A stretch of 64,000 nt of DNA from Acidobacteriota bacterium (GCA_016208495.1 JACQXX010000104.1:1-64000), one strand, 5' to 3'. Numbered from the stretch's first letter, positions 18,793 through 27,102 are shown. The notes: generated by a model from the sequence alone, not told the origin. Made by a program: numbers and translations.

Positions 18793-18905
18793 AGAATGAA
18801 GAATGAAGAATAAAGAATTGAGAATAAAGAATTGAGAGTAAAGAAGTTTCAGCCGCTCAAATTCTTCATTTTTCATTCTCAATTTCTCATCCCTCAGCCC
18901 CAAAT
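18793..18905. repeat. AATGAAG heptamers and partial GGGATGA repeat
   Basis: GAAGAATGAAGAATGAAGAAT and degenerate copies are followed, about 40 bp on, by the complement (ATTCTTCATTTTTCATTCTC) and by CTCATCCCTCAGCCCC. This is another facing pair of heptamer arrays, placed between two convergent genes. Confidence 0.8.
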
Positions 18906-18907
18906 CA

Positions 18908-19183
18908 TCACCGGTTCAGTGCATTCTTGAGCCGGGTATTGACAGCAAATCGAACTGATTTCCGCTCTGGGAGTTGCATTGGCCGTTTGGTTTGGGGATT
19001 AATTGTCCGGCGTGGTTTGTAGGTAATCAACTTGAAACTGCCCAGTGCCGGCAGCGTCACATCTTTTCCAGTGCGTAACCCCTCAGCAATACCACTTAAA
19101 ATAGCATTGAGTGCCTTCTCGGCTGATGCCTTTGAAATTTCAGCATCTTTTGCAATTAATTCAACCAGTTCAGCTTTATTCAT
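18908..19183 (-). CDS. HU-family DNA-binding protein
   Basis: This 91-residue nucleoid protein binds and bends DNA as a dimer. The N-terminus MNKAELVELIAKDAEISKASAEKAL is typical of HU/IHF helices 1-2. The beta-arm region has the conserved GSFKLI-YKPRRTINPQT-K, including the intercalating Pro of RxNPQT. The C-terminal helix ends KNALNR. Length and motifs fit HU better than IHF. GAAACTGGTC precedes the start without a perfect Shine-Dalgarno sequence. It is monocistronic and divergent from the zinc-ribbon gene at 19242. Confidence 0.93.
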   Translation of the reverse strand: MNKAELVELIAKDAEISKASAEKALNAILSGIAEGLRTGKDVTLPALGSFKLITYKPRRTINPQTKRPMQLPERKSVRFAVNTRLKNALNR

Positions 19184-19241
19184 GGAATGACCAGTTTCCT
19201 TTCTGCGTGCTCACTTTTGGCACGGGTTTTGAGCTATTCGG

Positions 19242-19703
19242 ATGACAAATTTTTGCCCTAAATGTGGAACTCAGCAAGCCCCAACGAACCTGCTCTGTTT
19301 TAAGTGTGGGGCCTTGCTTCCAACGTCCCGACCACAGCAGCCACACTCGCCGCCCCAGGCAGGTCTCAATCCATACATCGTTCCACCACCAGACCAGTTA
19401 ACACCTGGGTATCCACCGCCATTCCCACAGACCGTCAACAAATCACGGGCGATGACTTCCATGATTTTTGGCTTGTTGTCGGTTCCGCTTCTCGTTTTGT
19501 GGGGACTGGGTGTTCCGTTTGCTATTATCGCGGTAATCCTTGGAAGAATGGAATTAAACGCCATTCGACGTGGCGAACTTCCACAGGAAACAAAATCCAT
19601 TGCGATGGTTGGCTTTGTGAGCGGATTGGTAACCCTGATTCTGCTTGGAATTATCATCCTGCTGGTTATGACCTGCTTTGGGTTACTGATTTTTTCCTAT
19701 TAG
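19242..19703 (+). CDS. Zinc-ribbon membrane protein with DUF4190-like domain
   Basis: This 153-residue protein starts with a zinc ribbon (CPKC at residues 5-8 and CFKC about 15 later). A Pro-rich linker (about 28-65) leads to two hydrophobic helices (about 72-100 and 122-150) resembling DUF4190, with the usual IFGLLSV and ILGRMELNAIRRGE segment between them. The topology would put the ribbon in the cytoplasm. The function of such small sensors or assembly factors is not established. Confidence 0.75.
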   Translation: MTNFCPKCGTQQAPTNLLCFKCGALLPTSRPQQPHSPPQAGLNPYIVPPPDQLTPGYPPPFPQTVNKSRAMTSMIFGLLSVPLLVLWGLGVPFAIIAVILGRMELNAIRRGELPQETKSIAMVGFVSGLVTLILLGIIILLVMTCFGLLIFSY

Positions 19704-19846
19704 TCAGAAGTCGGGCTGAGAAAACCAGGGCTCAGGGCTTGGGGCTGAGGGCAATCGAAGGGATGAGGGATGAAGGATGAGGGATGAAATAAGACCAGTT
19801 CTTCAACCCAATGTCTTCAGCCCCAAGCCCTGGTCTTTTCAGCCCT
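19704..19846. repeat. Dispersed GGGCTGAAG/GGGATGA repeat, copy 2
   Basis: It contains GAGGGCAATCGAAGGGATGA, GAGGGATGAAATAAGACCAG and TTCTTCAACCCAATGTCTTC, matching copy 1 over about 75 bp. GGGCTGAGAAAACCAGGGCT and AGCCCTGGTCTTTTCAGCCC at the two ends pair with each other. It lies between two convergent genes. Confidence 0.85.
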
Positions 19847-21215
19847 AAATCATATACCCCAGATCCACCAGTTGCTGTTTCAGAATGTCGAGTTCTTCCT
19901 TGCTGAGGGAACTCGACGACCGTTGGTTGATCCGAACACCAGGATCAACCTGGGCCAGTTCCGCCACCAGGTGGTTTACAACTTCGGGATTGGCTTCGGC
20001 AACGTTAGTTTGTTCAAACGGGTCCCGCCGCAAGTCATAGAGTTCGACAAATGATTCCCGTTTGAGAATGTCGCGCATGCCTTCGAGTCGCACTTCATCT
20101 TTGAGCGGCCATTGCATTTTGGTTCGAATGCGCTCGGCAAAGCGGTTGATCTCGCTTTCGGTGCAGTCATTGAGAATCAACTTCCACTCACGGGTTCTGA
20201 CACCGCGCAAAAAGGGCCGGTCGGCTTCAAAATCATAGGTAAAGCAACAAAAACAGGCTGGTTTTTCGGCCAGAACCTCTCCTCGCATCAGTGGCCAAAG
20301 ACTGCGGCCATCCACCATTTCAAAACCTGGGTCATAGGGTTCGGTGATTCCGAGCAAATTGAGGATTGTCGGCACGATGTCTATCGTTCGAACCGGGGCC
20401 TCAACCGTGACTTCCCCTTTGAGCGACCGGGGATGGTGAAAAATCAAGGGAACGCGAATCACTTCGTCCAGCCCACCATTCACGGCACCGTGCATGGGAA
20501 CTCGCCGGTTGAGTCCTTCACCGTGATCGGCGGTCAAAACAATCAAGGTGTCTTCACGCTGACCGGTCTGGTCGAGCATGGCCAGCAAATCCCCAATCTG
20601 GGTGTCAACGCGATTGGCATTTTCAATGTAGGTTCGCCTGACCTGGGTCCAGTCATCTGAATCCCAGGCACTGGCCAGTTGCGTGTCAAAGGCTTCAGGG
20701 GTAATGCCATAGGGCCAGTGGACGTTGAACGTGTGAAAAAACAGATACCACGGGGCTTTTTGTCTGGTGATGAACTTGATGGTTTGGTGTTGGAGGTCAG
20801 CCGCAAACACTGATTTTTCATACCCGCGTCGCAGGCCAGTGTGTTTGCTTTCAAACATTGCCCCTTCGCCAAGGGCCCGACCCGAATTTTGAAGCGTGAA
20901 AAATTTGTGTTTTTTGAGCCGTTCGGCCAGCGGGAGCGCCCGCGCACTCATCGGCGTTTCAAACTGATGAAAGACGCGGTGCTTCGGCCAGTACATTCCG
21001 GTAAACATGGCGGCGTGCGATGGGGTCGTCAACGGACAGGAAGAAACACAATTTGAGAACCGCACACCTTCTGCGGCCAGCCGATCAATGTTGGGCGTGT
21101 GGACCAGCGGTGCCAGCTCGCCCAAAAACGAGCGGTTTGATTCGGCACTGATACAGTCGTGCCGGAGCGTGTCGAGACTGATTAAAATGACATTGCGTGG
21201 AAAAAGGTTAGCCAT
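19845..21215 (-). CDS. Sulfatase-fold hydrolase with a Thr at the formylglycine position
   Basis: This alkaline-phosphatase-superfamily protein has 456 residues and no signal peptide, so it is probably cytoplasmic. The metal-binding start ILISLDTLRHD, HTPNIDRLAAEG, LTADHGEGLNRR and the C-terminal FELYDLRRDPFEQTN are classic for sulfatases. The nucleophile motif normally reads C/S-x-P-S-R; here it is T63-T-P-S-H67, so the Cys or Ser converted to formylglycine is absent. The protein may instead be a phospho-ester or phosphonate hydrolase using Thr, or a divergent enzyme. A long REP-like hairpin (21243-21314) lies upstream of its start. No partner gene is adjacent. Confidence 0.85.
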   Translation of the reverse strand: MANLFPRNVILISLDTLRHDCISAESNRSFLGELAPLVHTPNIDRLAAEGVRFSNCVSSCPLTTPSHAAMFTGMYWPKHRVFHQFETPMSARALPLAERLKKHKFFTLQNSGRALGEGAMFESKHTGLRRGYEKSVFAADLQHQTIKFITRQKAPWYLFFHTFNVHWPYGITPEAFDTQLASAWDSDDWTQVRRTYIENANRVDTQIGDLLAMLDQTGQREDTLIVLTADHGEGLNRRVPMHGAVNGGLDEVIRVPLIFHHPRSLKGEVTVEAPVRTIDIVPTILNLLGITEPYDPGFEMVDGRSLWPLMRGEVLAEKPACFCCFTYDFEADRPFLRGVRTREWKLILNDCTESEINRFAERIRTKMQWPLKDEVRLEGMRDILKRESFVELYDLRRDPFEQTNVAEANPEVVNHLVAELAQVDPGVRINQRSSSSLSKEELDILKQQLVDLGYMI

Positions 21216-21242
21216 GAAACAACTTTGAAATGAATAGGGCTT

Positions 21243-21314
21243 GTCAGTACCACCCGCGTCAGCAGGTGGGGTTAGAATTAACCAGACCCACCCACTGACG
21301 CGGGTGGTACTGAC
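21243..21314. repeat. REP-like palindrome, 20-bp perfect arms
   Basis: GTCAGTACCACCCGCGTCAG (21243-21262) and CTGACGCGGGTGGTACTGAC (21295-21314) are perfect reverse complements. GGTGGG/CCCACC add inner pairs. Such GTACCACCCGCGTCAG elements look like REP sequences. Only one copy is in this window. Confidence 0.85.
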
Positions 21315-21364
21315 TTATCGGTTCCTCTGATTCGTCTCCAACACAAAATCCAGTGGAAGCAGGA

Positions 21365-21976
21365 TTATTCGGTTATGAGAAATGGTGGTTGAGACGCGCT
21401 AAACTCAACTCCTTGATACAGTTCAGATACATCAAGCGGGCAGTTCACTGATTTCAAGTCAACCGTGGCTGACAAGTCATTCACTTCGTGAAACATCCAG
21501 AAGGCTGAATTTGCTTGCTTTACATACTGCGACACGTGTGGTCGGTGTTGGGCAATCAGCAGATATTCACAAAAACTCGGAATTGATTTGTACAGTGTGA
21601 ATTTATCTCCCCGGTCAAAGGCTTCGGTTGAAGGGGAAAGAATTTCGACAATTAATGCCGGGTTAACCAGCGTTTTGACACCACCAATTTCCACAAATTC
21701 AGGGGTTTCACATAACGCCGTGAGATCAGGATAGCGATAGGGAGGTAACTCAGGGACTTTCACGCGTAGATTTGAACTATACACAACACAGGAACGACCA
21801 CGGAGCCTCTGCTTTAACTCGGCAATCAAGTTTCCTAAGATCAATTCATGTTCAGGTGAAACGCCAGCCATGGCATACACTTCACCGTTCCAAAACTCAT
21901 AGCGCTCTTCTGAATTTCGCTCCAATGCATAATATTCTTCCAGCGTGTACCGACGGTTTTTGACTTCAGTTGACAT
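21365..21976 (-). CDS. Uma2-family (DUF820) nuclease-fold protein
   Basis: This 203-residue protein has a PD-(D/E)xK-type fold. The N-terminal RRYTLEEYYALERNSEERYEFWNGEVYAMAG and central YRYPDLTALCE, then VNPALIVEILSPSTEAFDRG and DKFTLYKSIPSFCEYLLI, are the family's typical segments. Asp (PDL) and Glu (VEIL) are the expected active-site acids. The family is widely expanded in cyanobacteria and some other phyla; its role is not established. No transposase or repeat pair surrounds it. Confidence 0.88.
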   Translation of the reverse strand: MSTEVKNRRYTLEEYYALERNSEERYEFWNGEVYAMAGVSPEHELILGNLIAELKQRLRGRSCVVYSSNLRVKVPELPPYRYPDLTALCETPEFVEIGGVKTLVNPALIVEILSPSTEAFDRGDKFTLYKSIPSFCEYLLIAQHRPHVSQYVKQANSAFWMFHEVNDLSATVDLKSVNCPLDVSELYQGVEFSASQPPFLITE

Positions 21977-22000
21977 CCCTTCCCCCTCCTCAATCCGTGG

Positions 22001-22636
22001 CTACAGTGAAGGATGCTGAATGAAATACCGGGCCGTATAGCGCCCGGCCCGAAGCTCTTCCAGGAATTCGATTTCATCGCGGATTGGTTGTTCAAACTCG
22101 GTCACACACCGCCCAATCTGGCCTAAATTCAAAGCATCACTGCCACCAATCACTTTCAGCCGCATCATGTCGGCAAACCGGCAGGCTTGCTGGTTATTCA
22201 AGTCCGGCGTACGTCCGTTCAGACCTTCAATGGCAAAGACTCCCGGCAACGTGGTCAATTTTTCACCAATGCTTGGGCGGTCAGGGTCAAACGGATGGGC
22301 CGGAATACAAATTCCACCGTGAAACCGCACATATTCGACGGCTTCCATGGCAATCCACTTCCCAGGCCGCTCAAAAACCTGAGCATCCAGTTCCGTCAAT
22401 CCATAAATGAGCATCTCGCCCAGATCGGTATTGATCTCCAATCCTCGAAGGATCAGCAGGGGCAAGCCTTCGGCAAATTCGACGCAGACTTCGGAGGCAG
22501 CATAAGAATTTCGCTCGGTGACCCCAATGCCGGCCAGTCCAAGATCAAGCGCATAATCAATCAAATCTTCCGGTGCAACCAGTGAGTTGCCCGACATGAC
22601 AGTGGAAACGTGTAAATCGAAGAGCATCATAATCAT
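22001..22636 (-). CDS. PHP-domain phosphoesterase-like protein
   Basis: This 211-residue protein has a short PHP-type barrel. FDLHVSTVMSGNS (6-18) is the first metal motif, normally DLHxHT, but the second His is Ser here. GLEINTD (Glu ligand), PAHPFDPDRP and GGSDALNLG follow; the last normally reads SDAH, and the His is missing. The metal site therefore looks partly depleted, and activity is uncertain. It may act on small phosphates or be a regulatory remnant. The gene lies next to suhB in the same direction, separated by a GGGTTCA heptamer run that starts right at its ATG. Confidence 0.78.
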   Translation of the reverse strand: MIMMLFDLHVSTVMSGNSLVAPEDLIDYALDLGLAGIGVTERNSYAASEVCVEFAEGLPLLILRGLEINTDLGEMLIYGLTELDAQVFERPGKWIAMEAVEYVRFHGGICIPAHPFDPDRPSIGEKLTTLPGVFAIEGLNGRTPDLNNQQACRFADMMRLKVIGGSDALNLGQIGRCVTEFEQPIRDEIEFLEELRAGRYTARYFIQHPSL

Positions 22637-22638
22637 TG

Positions 22639-22682
22639 AGGGTTCAAGGTTCAGAGTTCAGGGTTCAGGGTTCAGGGTTTTC
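22639..22682. repeat. GGGTTCA heptamers between suhB and the PHP gene
   Basis: GGTTCAAGGTTCAGAGTTCA and three GGGTTCA copies lie upstream of the PHP gene start and downstream of suhB. The flank GGTTTTCAGATTTATGTCC recurs as GGTTTTCAAATTTATGTCC beside the array at 30898. Confidence 0.85.
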
Positions 22683-22686
22683 AGAT

Positions 22687-23457
22687 TTATGTCCTTTTCT
22701 GAACAAGAACCGCGCTCATTTCCTGGTGAATCAAGCCGTTACTGGCCAAAACTTCGGGGACGTACCAGTCAAAAGTGCCGTGATCAAAGCGGGTTACGGT
22801 GCCTCCGGCTTCAGTCACAATCAAACCACCAGCGGCCATATCCCACGGCGCCAGGTTCAATTCCCAAAATCCATCAAACCGGCCCGCCGCAACATAACAC
22901 AAATCCAGCGCGGCTGAACCATCGCGCCTGACGGCCTGGGCCGCACCCAGAAACTGACTGAAGTGGTCCAGGTTGATTTTGGGCGACGTGCGCACATTGT
23001 AGGGAAAGCCGGTGCAGAGCAATGCCTGATCAAGACGCGCAACGGTTGATACCCGGATGGCGCGTTCATTGAGCGTTGCTCCCTGACCGCGTTCCGCTGC
23101 AAAGAGTTCATCACGGACTGGATCATAAACCACGCCCAGCAACACGTGGCTTTCATGCTGGAGCGCAATCGAAACACTATAAAACGGGTACCCGTGGGCA
23201 TAATTCGTCGTGCCGTCCAACGGATCAATGATCCACCGATAGGGTGAAGTCTGCTCAAATAAACCACTTTCCTCGGCCAGTACCTGATGTTTTGGATAGT
23301 GATTGGCAATCTGGTCACGAATAAACTTTTCCGAAAGCAGATCAACCTCAGTCACCAGGTCAATCTGTCCTTTATGGCGGACTTCAAAATCACGTCCGAC
23401 GTGTTCGCGCAGTATTTTTCCGGCATCTTTGGCCAGTTGTTTTGCAAATGAAAGCAT
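22687..23457 (-). CDS. suhB: Inositol monophosphatase family protein
   Basis: This is a cytoplasmic, Mg-dependent and Li-sensitive phosphatase of 256 residues. The family's metal sites are all present: EESGLF (Glu), IDPLDGTTNYAHGYPF (motif A) and WDMAAGGLIVTEAGG (motif B). It would convert inositol-1-phosphate to inositol, which fits the presence of ino1 at 42477. It could also serve as a SuhB-like factor in rRNA antitermination. AAAGGA upstream of the ATG at 23457 supports the start. The spacer before it carries GGGGCTT heptamers and a small inverted repeat. Confidence 0.92.
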   Translation of the reverse strand: MLSFAKQLAKDAGKILREHVGRDFEVRHKGQIDLVTEVDLLSEKFIRDQIANHYPKHQVLAEESGLFEQTSPYRWIIDPLDGTTNYAHGYPFYSVSIALQHESHVLLGVVYDPVRDELFAAERGQGATLNERAIRVSTVARLDQALLCTGFPYNVRTSPKINLDHFSQFLGAAQAVRRDGSAALDLCYVAAGRFDGFWELNLAPWDMAAGGLIVTEAGGTVTRFDHGTFDWYVPEVLASNGLIHQEMSAVLVQKRT

Positions 23458-23468
23458 GGAGAAATCCT

Positions 23469-23579
23469 TTGTTGGGGCTTGGGGCTTGGGGCTTGGAAGG
23501 TATTGATTCCTAAATACAAGTCCCCATCAAAAAGGGATGAACCAAAATTCCATCCCCCATTTAAGGACTTGTACCAAGC
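23469..23579. repeat. GGGGCTT heptamers plus ACAAGTCC/GGACTTGT inverted repeat
   Basis: Three to four GGGGCTT units (23475-23500) are followed by an inverted pair, ACAAGTCCCCATC ... GATG/CATCCC ... GGACTTGT (23516-23574), spanning about 60 bp. This is a small foldback in the spacer between two co-directional minus-strand genes. Confidence 0.7.
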
Positions 23580-23587
23580 ACCAGTCA

Positions 23588-25414
23588 CTAATCGCCTGCC
23601 AGAAAATCCAATGTATTGGCCGGCAAGCCCTTTTCTTTGAGATATTTCTGCTCCATTTCCTCGATTCGGAAACGGTCCAGTCCGCTGTTTTCCAGAAAGT
23701 CGTCTCGCAACTGACGGTCTCGGGATTCGATGATGCGTGGGAGCAACTCCTGAAGGTATAACCCTTCTTCACGCAAAGCAATCAACACTGACGCAAACAA
23801 TTCATCCGGAATGGGCTCTTGAATCAAACCATCCTGTTCTAATTGACGATTGACGGTATTGCGCAAAAAAGCCTGTTCGTTTTTATCGAGCGGTGCCTTA
23901 TGGATTGAGCGCACAATCTGTCGCACATGGGCTTCAATGGCCCGCCGCAGCCGAAAATGATGATTGATGGCCCCAACACTATCAATCACGGCTTTGGGGG
24001 TGGTTTCTCCGTTCACCAGTTCATTTACACCGTGCTGGATAGCCAGTAACCGCTGCCGGCCATAGGTATTGAGATAGCGATTGCGCATCAGAGGCTCAAA
24101 AAACAACTGGTGGAATAACCCTTTCTGGATGTTCTCAAAAATCAGGCAGTTCCGGGCAAGGGTAAACAATCGCTCTTCGGTCAGGTCATAGTCGTCAATA
24201 AACGCCACGCTATTGAGAACCGCGCTCACCAAATCAAACCGGTCAAAGTGGCCAATGATGGTATGAAACGCCTCGATGGCAGCTTCATTTCCGCTCTGCT
24301 TCTGCCAGGATTCAAGGTCCTGGTTGAGTTCGTCAAGCGCCTTTTCAAAGAGCAAGGATCGGTTTTCGACAGCTTGCTGCTTAAACTCCATCAGCTTGAC
24401 ATAGAGTTCGGTAACCGGCTCAGGAGCCCCGTCAATAAACAGGCTTTGCAAGAGGCGACGAACTTCCGCCACATAACCCGGTTCGGCAGCGGCTGGTTCT
24501 TCCCGTCGTTGAAGACTCTTATCCAGACGATCAAAAATCTGGGTTGGAAGATGACGGCGCGTTGCCAATGCCCGTAACCGGTTAAGTCGCGGTAACGCGC
24601 TCTTTTCAGAGATGTTATGCGTGTAATAGGTCACCAGGGTCTCTTCGTATTGGCTGATGATGTCCTGATTTTCCGCCATATCGCTGAGCACACAAATTTC
24701 CAGGCGCTCCTGCTGTTCCCAACTGATTCCGTTTTCCTGAGCGAGCTGATCGAGGCGACTCCGGTCCAGCGTCTTGATTGGTTTGCCGGTTCGCTGCATA
24801 TCGCGAAAGACCTGAGCATAGTGTTCGGCCCGCCGGTCCGTCAGACGCATTAAAAAAAGCGTCCATTTGGGAATTCCAAGTTCCTGATAAAGTTCACGGG
24901 CCAGTTTGGCACCAGTTTTATCTTGTGACAGATCATAGCGTTTCAGGAATTTCCCAACCAACCGCAGGATCACTTCCTGTGCGCTTCGCACACCGCCCTG
25001 AATATCACCAGCAATAAAGAAAAAATAATTGGTGAGGGCATGGCCTTCGCGAAAGAGCCGTTCATAGGTCTCGGTCGCATCGGTTTCAGTGGTAAAAGAC
25101 AGGTGCTCCTCCGTATCGCCATAGCGAACGCCGTAAATCACCAGGCGATTGCGAACATCACGCTTCAAAATGTCCTTCACCGGGCGATCAATTGCATACA
25201 TATAAGGACACATTGATCCGCCTGTCCCAAAATGAAGGAGTCGGTCGCCATAAAGCCGAATTTCATTCCCACCTGAAAAAAAGCGGTCAAACGACTCGGC
25301 TGAATCGGTTTTTTCCTCATAAAAAAACCTGACGCTGAGATTGCTTCCGACAATCGTCGTGTAGAACTCGTAGTGCTCGCCCACTTGTCCATGCAGACAG
25401 ATATCTTGAATCAC
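23588..25414 (-). CDS. Unrecognised 608-residue cytoplasmic protein
   Basis: This large soluble protein has no signal peptide or membrane helix. Residues about 1-200 look mixed alpha/beta: MIQDICLHGQVGEHYEFYTTI, GTGGSMCPYMYAID, then DIQGGVRSAQEVILRLVGKFLKRYDL. The rest is strongly helical with many charged residues, including a repeated EE-x-L-x-x-L-L-x-x pattern near the C-terminus. No catalytic motif is obvious. The base composition matches that of the neighbours, so it is unlikely to be recent transfer. It is co-directional with suhB, about 130 bp apart, so an operon is possible. I do not assign a function. Confidence 0.8.
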   Translation of the reverse strand: MIQDICLHGQVGEHYEFYTTIVGSNLSVRFFYEEKTDSAESFDRFFSGGNEIRLYGDRLLHFGTGGSMCPYMYAIDRPVKDILKRDVRNRLVIYGVRYGDTEEHLSFTTETDATETYERLFREGHALTNYFFFIAGDIQGGVRSAQEVILRLVGKFLKRYDLSQDKTGAKLARELYQELGIPKWTLFLMRLTDRRAEHYAQVFRDMQRTGKPIKTLDRSRLDQLAQENGISWEQQERLEICVLSDMAENQDIISQYEETLVTYYTHNISEKSALPRLNRLRALATRRHLPTQIFDRLDKSLQRREEPAAAEPGYVAEVRRLLQSLFIDGAPEPVTELYVKLMEFKQQAVENRSLLFEKALDELNQDLESWQKQSGNEAAIEAFHTIIGHFDRFDLVSAVLNSVAFIDDYDLTEERLFTLARNCLIFENIQKGLFHQLFFEPLMRNRYLNTYGRQRLLAIQHGVNELVNGETTPKAVIDSVGAINHHFRLRRAIEAHVRQIVRSIHKAPLDKNEQAFLRNTVNRQLEQDGLIQEPIPDELFASVLIALREEGLYLQELLPRIIESRDRQLRDDFLENSGLDRFRIEEMEQKYLKEKGLPANTLDFLAGD

Positions 25415-25431
25415 GACCGCACCCCTTAAGA

Positions 25432-25547
25432 CGAATGAAGAATGAAGAATGAAGAATTGAGAATGCAGAATGTAGAATGAAAAAGGCAGAATTGGAATGA
25501 AGAAAGTGGCTGGTGGTTAGTGATTAGTGGCTAGTGGTTAGTGATTA
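25432..25547. repeat. AATGAAG and GTGGTTA/GTGATTA heptamer arrays
   Basis: GAATGAAGAATGAAGAATTG and later GGTTAGTGATTAGTGGCTAG runs lead straight into the MITE-like element at 25548. The complementary heptamers reappear on its far side (CTAACCACTTTCTTCATTCT). Confidence 0.85.
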
Positions 25548-25764
25548 GTGGTTAGTGATGCCAGTTAAGGGTTGAAGCCGTTTTGGTTCTCAGCCCACGA
25601 AGTAGGCGCCGGCTTGTAGCCCAGGGCGAGTCTTCGAGCCCTGGGAATGACCCGCATCCGGTGGTGGCGCGTCCAAAGCGACGCTGACCACCGGCTCACC
25701 TTACTCCATCCCAACGGGGATGAAAACTAAAAAACTTCAACCCTTAACTGGCATCACTAACCAC
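25548..25764. mobile_element. MITE-like element with 30-bp perfect terminal inverted repeats
   Basis: Left arm GTGGTTAGTGATGCCAGTTA then AGGGTTGAAG (25548-25577) is the perfect reverse complement of 25735-25764. The 157 bp between hold three further hairpins: CCCAGGGC/GCCCTGGG (25620-25645), CCGGTGGT/ACCACCGG (25658-25694) and CATCCC-AAC-GGGGATG (25707-25722). There is no coding capacity. It sits between two minus-strand genes. A shortened end (GTGATGCCAGTTA) also occurs near 9325. Confidence 0.82.
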
Positions 25765-25769
25765 TTTCT

Positions 25770-26450
25770 TCATTCTTTTGGCTTCTCCGGTTCAGTTTTT
25801 TCTGGCTTGTCTTTGCTGACGAGGGTCAGGGCAATATTGCGGCGCTCGTTCTTTTGCACGTCAATGTCTTTGGAGGTCGGGCGGTACCCGTCAGCCGAAG
25901 CCGTCACCCGGTACAGGGCATTGCGGCCCGGTAACCGGAAAGAAAATTCACCGGCGGTGTTGGTCATATATTCACCGACCTTGCCGGCGGTTGATTTTCC
26001 ATCGGCCCCAATGCGCTCGATGACAACTTTGGCCAGCGCCAGTGAAAGCCCCTGTTTAGTAAAGACAGCGCCGCGAATTACCGACACGGCCCGTTCGGCT
26101 AATAACGAAATCGGATCTTTGATCGTGATCGGTTCGGCTTCCGCCAGGACAATCATCGTGTTCAGGCGGCGTGATTCAAACCCCGCCGCCTGGACCGCAA
26201 TCAGGTAGGTACCAGAACGCAGCCCGGTAAACCGAAATTTTCCGTCTGCTCCCGTGGATACTTCGACCTCTTTGCCCGTCCCATTGTTTCGGGCCACAAC
26301 TGTCGCGTCTGCAATCGGCTTATCTGTCTCTTTGGAAATCACTTTGCCGGAAATTTCGCCTTTGGCCTGACGTGCCAGCAGCGATGGGGAAGATACATAC
26401 AACGTGACCAGGGACATCCCGGCACTGGATAAAAACTGTCTTCGGTTCAT
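25770..26450 (-). CDS. Exported protein with two carboxypeptidase-regulatory-like domains
   Basis: This 226-residue protein has a Tat-like signal (MNRRQFLSSAGMSLVTLYVSS, in part), cleaved near residue 27. Two successive beta-sandwich repeats follow: GKVISKETDKPIADATVVARNN with FRFTGLRSGTYLI, and GAVFTKQGLSLALAKVVIERIG with FSFRLPGRNALYRV. These are CarboxypepD_reg/DUF4480-like modules. The C-terminus is a Lys/Glu/Pro tail. Its ATG overlaps the stop of the broken kinase gene by ATGA, so it was co-transcribed with that gene. It lies in an apparently decaying locus but is itself intact. Confidence 0.82.
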   Translation of the reverse strand: MNRRQFLSSAGMSLVTLYVSSPSLLARQAKGEISGKVISKETDKPIADATVVARNNGTGKEVEVSTGADGKFRFTGLRSGTYLIAVQAAGFESRRLNTMIVLAEAEPITIKDPISLLAERAVSVIRGAVFTKQGLSLALAKVVIERIGADGKSTAGKVGEYMTNTAGEFSFRLPGRNALYRVTASADGYRPTSKDIDVQKNERRNIALTLVSKDKPEKTEPEKPKE

Positions 26451-27083
26451 AAAATTTTTGGGTGGGTGAGTGTTTTCGCTGTTTCCAGCGGATCAGTATG
26501 TTGCGGCGATGGTTCACCAGTATTCAACTGGCGAGTGACGCTACCGGTTAAGGGCACAATCGAAGCAATTGTTTCAGTTTCCACCTCAACCAGATCAGCT
26601 TCGCCGGCTTCACTCGTCAGCATCATGGTTGCCTGGGACGGCGGCGCCGCTGCTTTGAGATCCACAGCCTCCGCCAGTTCACGAGCCAGATCTTCAGCGG
26701 TTGGACGGGCCTGCGGATCTTTTGCCAGAGCTGAAAAGACTAATGTCTCAACGGCTTCTGGGATTTCAGGAAGTGCCCGTCTTAGCGAAGCCGGCATTTC
26801 ACGAAGATGGGCCAGGATAATCGAGATGACTTCCCCGCCGGTTGTCCGAAAAGGAACATCACCGGAAAGCATCTGGTAGGCGACCACGCCCACATTATAG
26901 ACATCCGTTTTTCCATCATAGGGTTTATCGGCAAAGCGTTCCGGCGCCATATAAGTCGGCGTTCCAATGATTTTTCCAGCTTCAGTCAGACTGTGCATCT
27001 CGACTTGATCAGTGGCCTCTCCCATCAATTTGGCAATTCCGAAATCAACCACTTTGACCACTTCGCCATGATCAGTCTGGTTT
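26447..27083 (-). pseudogene. Ser/Thr protein kinase, C-terminal fragment (after the IS)
   Basis: This is the second half of a Hanks-type kinase. It begins within the IS end and reads GEVVKVVDFGIAKL (DFG metal-binding motif), GTPTYMAPERF (APE), DVYNVGVVAYQMLSGDVPF and DPQARPTAEDLA, followed by about 60 residues without a domain. The catalytic loop HRDIKPDN lies in the other fragment at 28831-29207. Between them sits a tnpB element of about 1.75 kb. Each half alone lacks essential residues, so kinase activity is lost. The open frame runs to 27142, but the first residues belong to the element. Confidence 0.88.
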
Positions 27084-27102
27084 GAACCTCCCCGCTCTAC
27101 CG

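Noticed and set aside
25700-25725. CATCCCAACGGGGATGAAAAC resembling a CRISPR repeat end
   Set aside because: Only one copy exists and it is an internal hairpin of the MITE-like element; there are no spacers and no cas genes.
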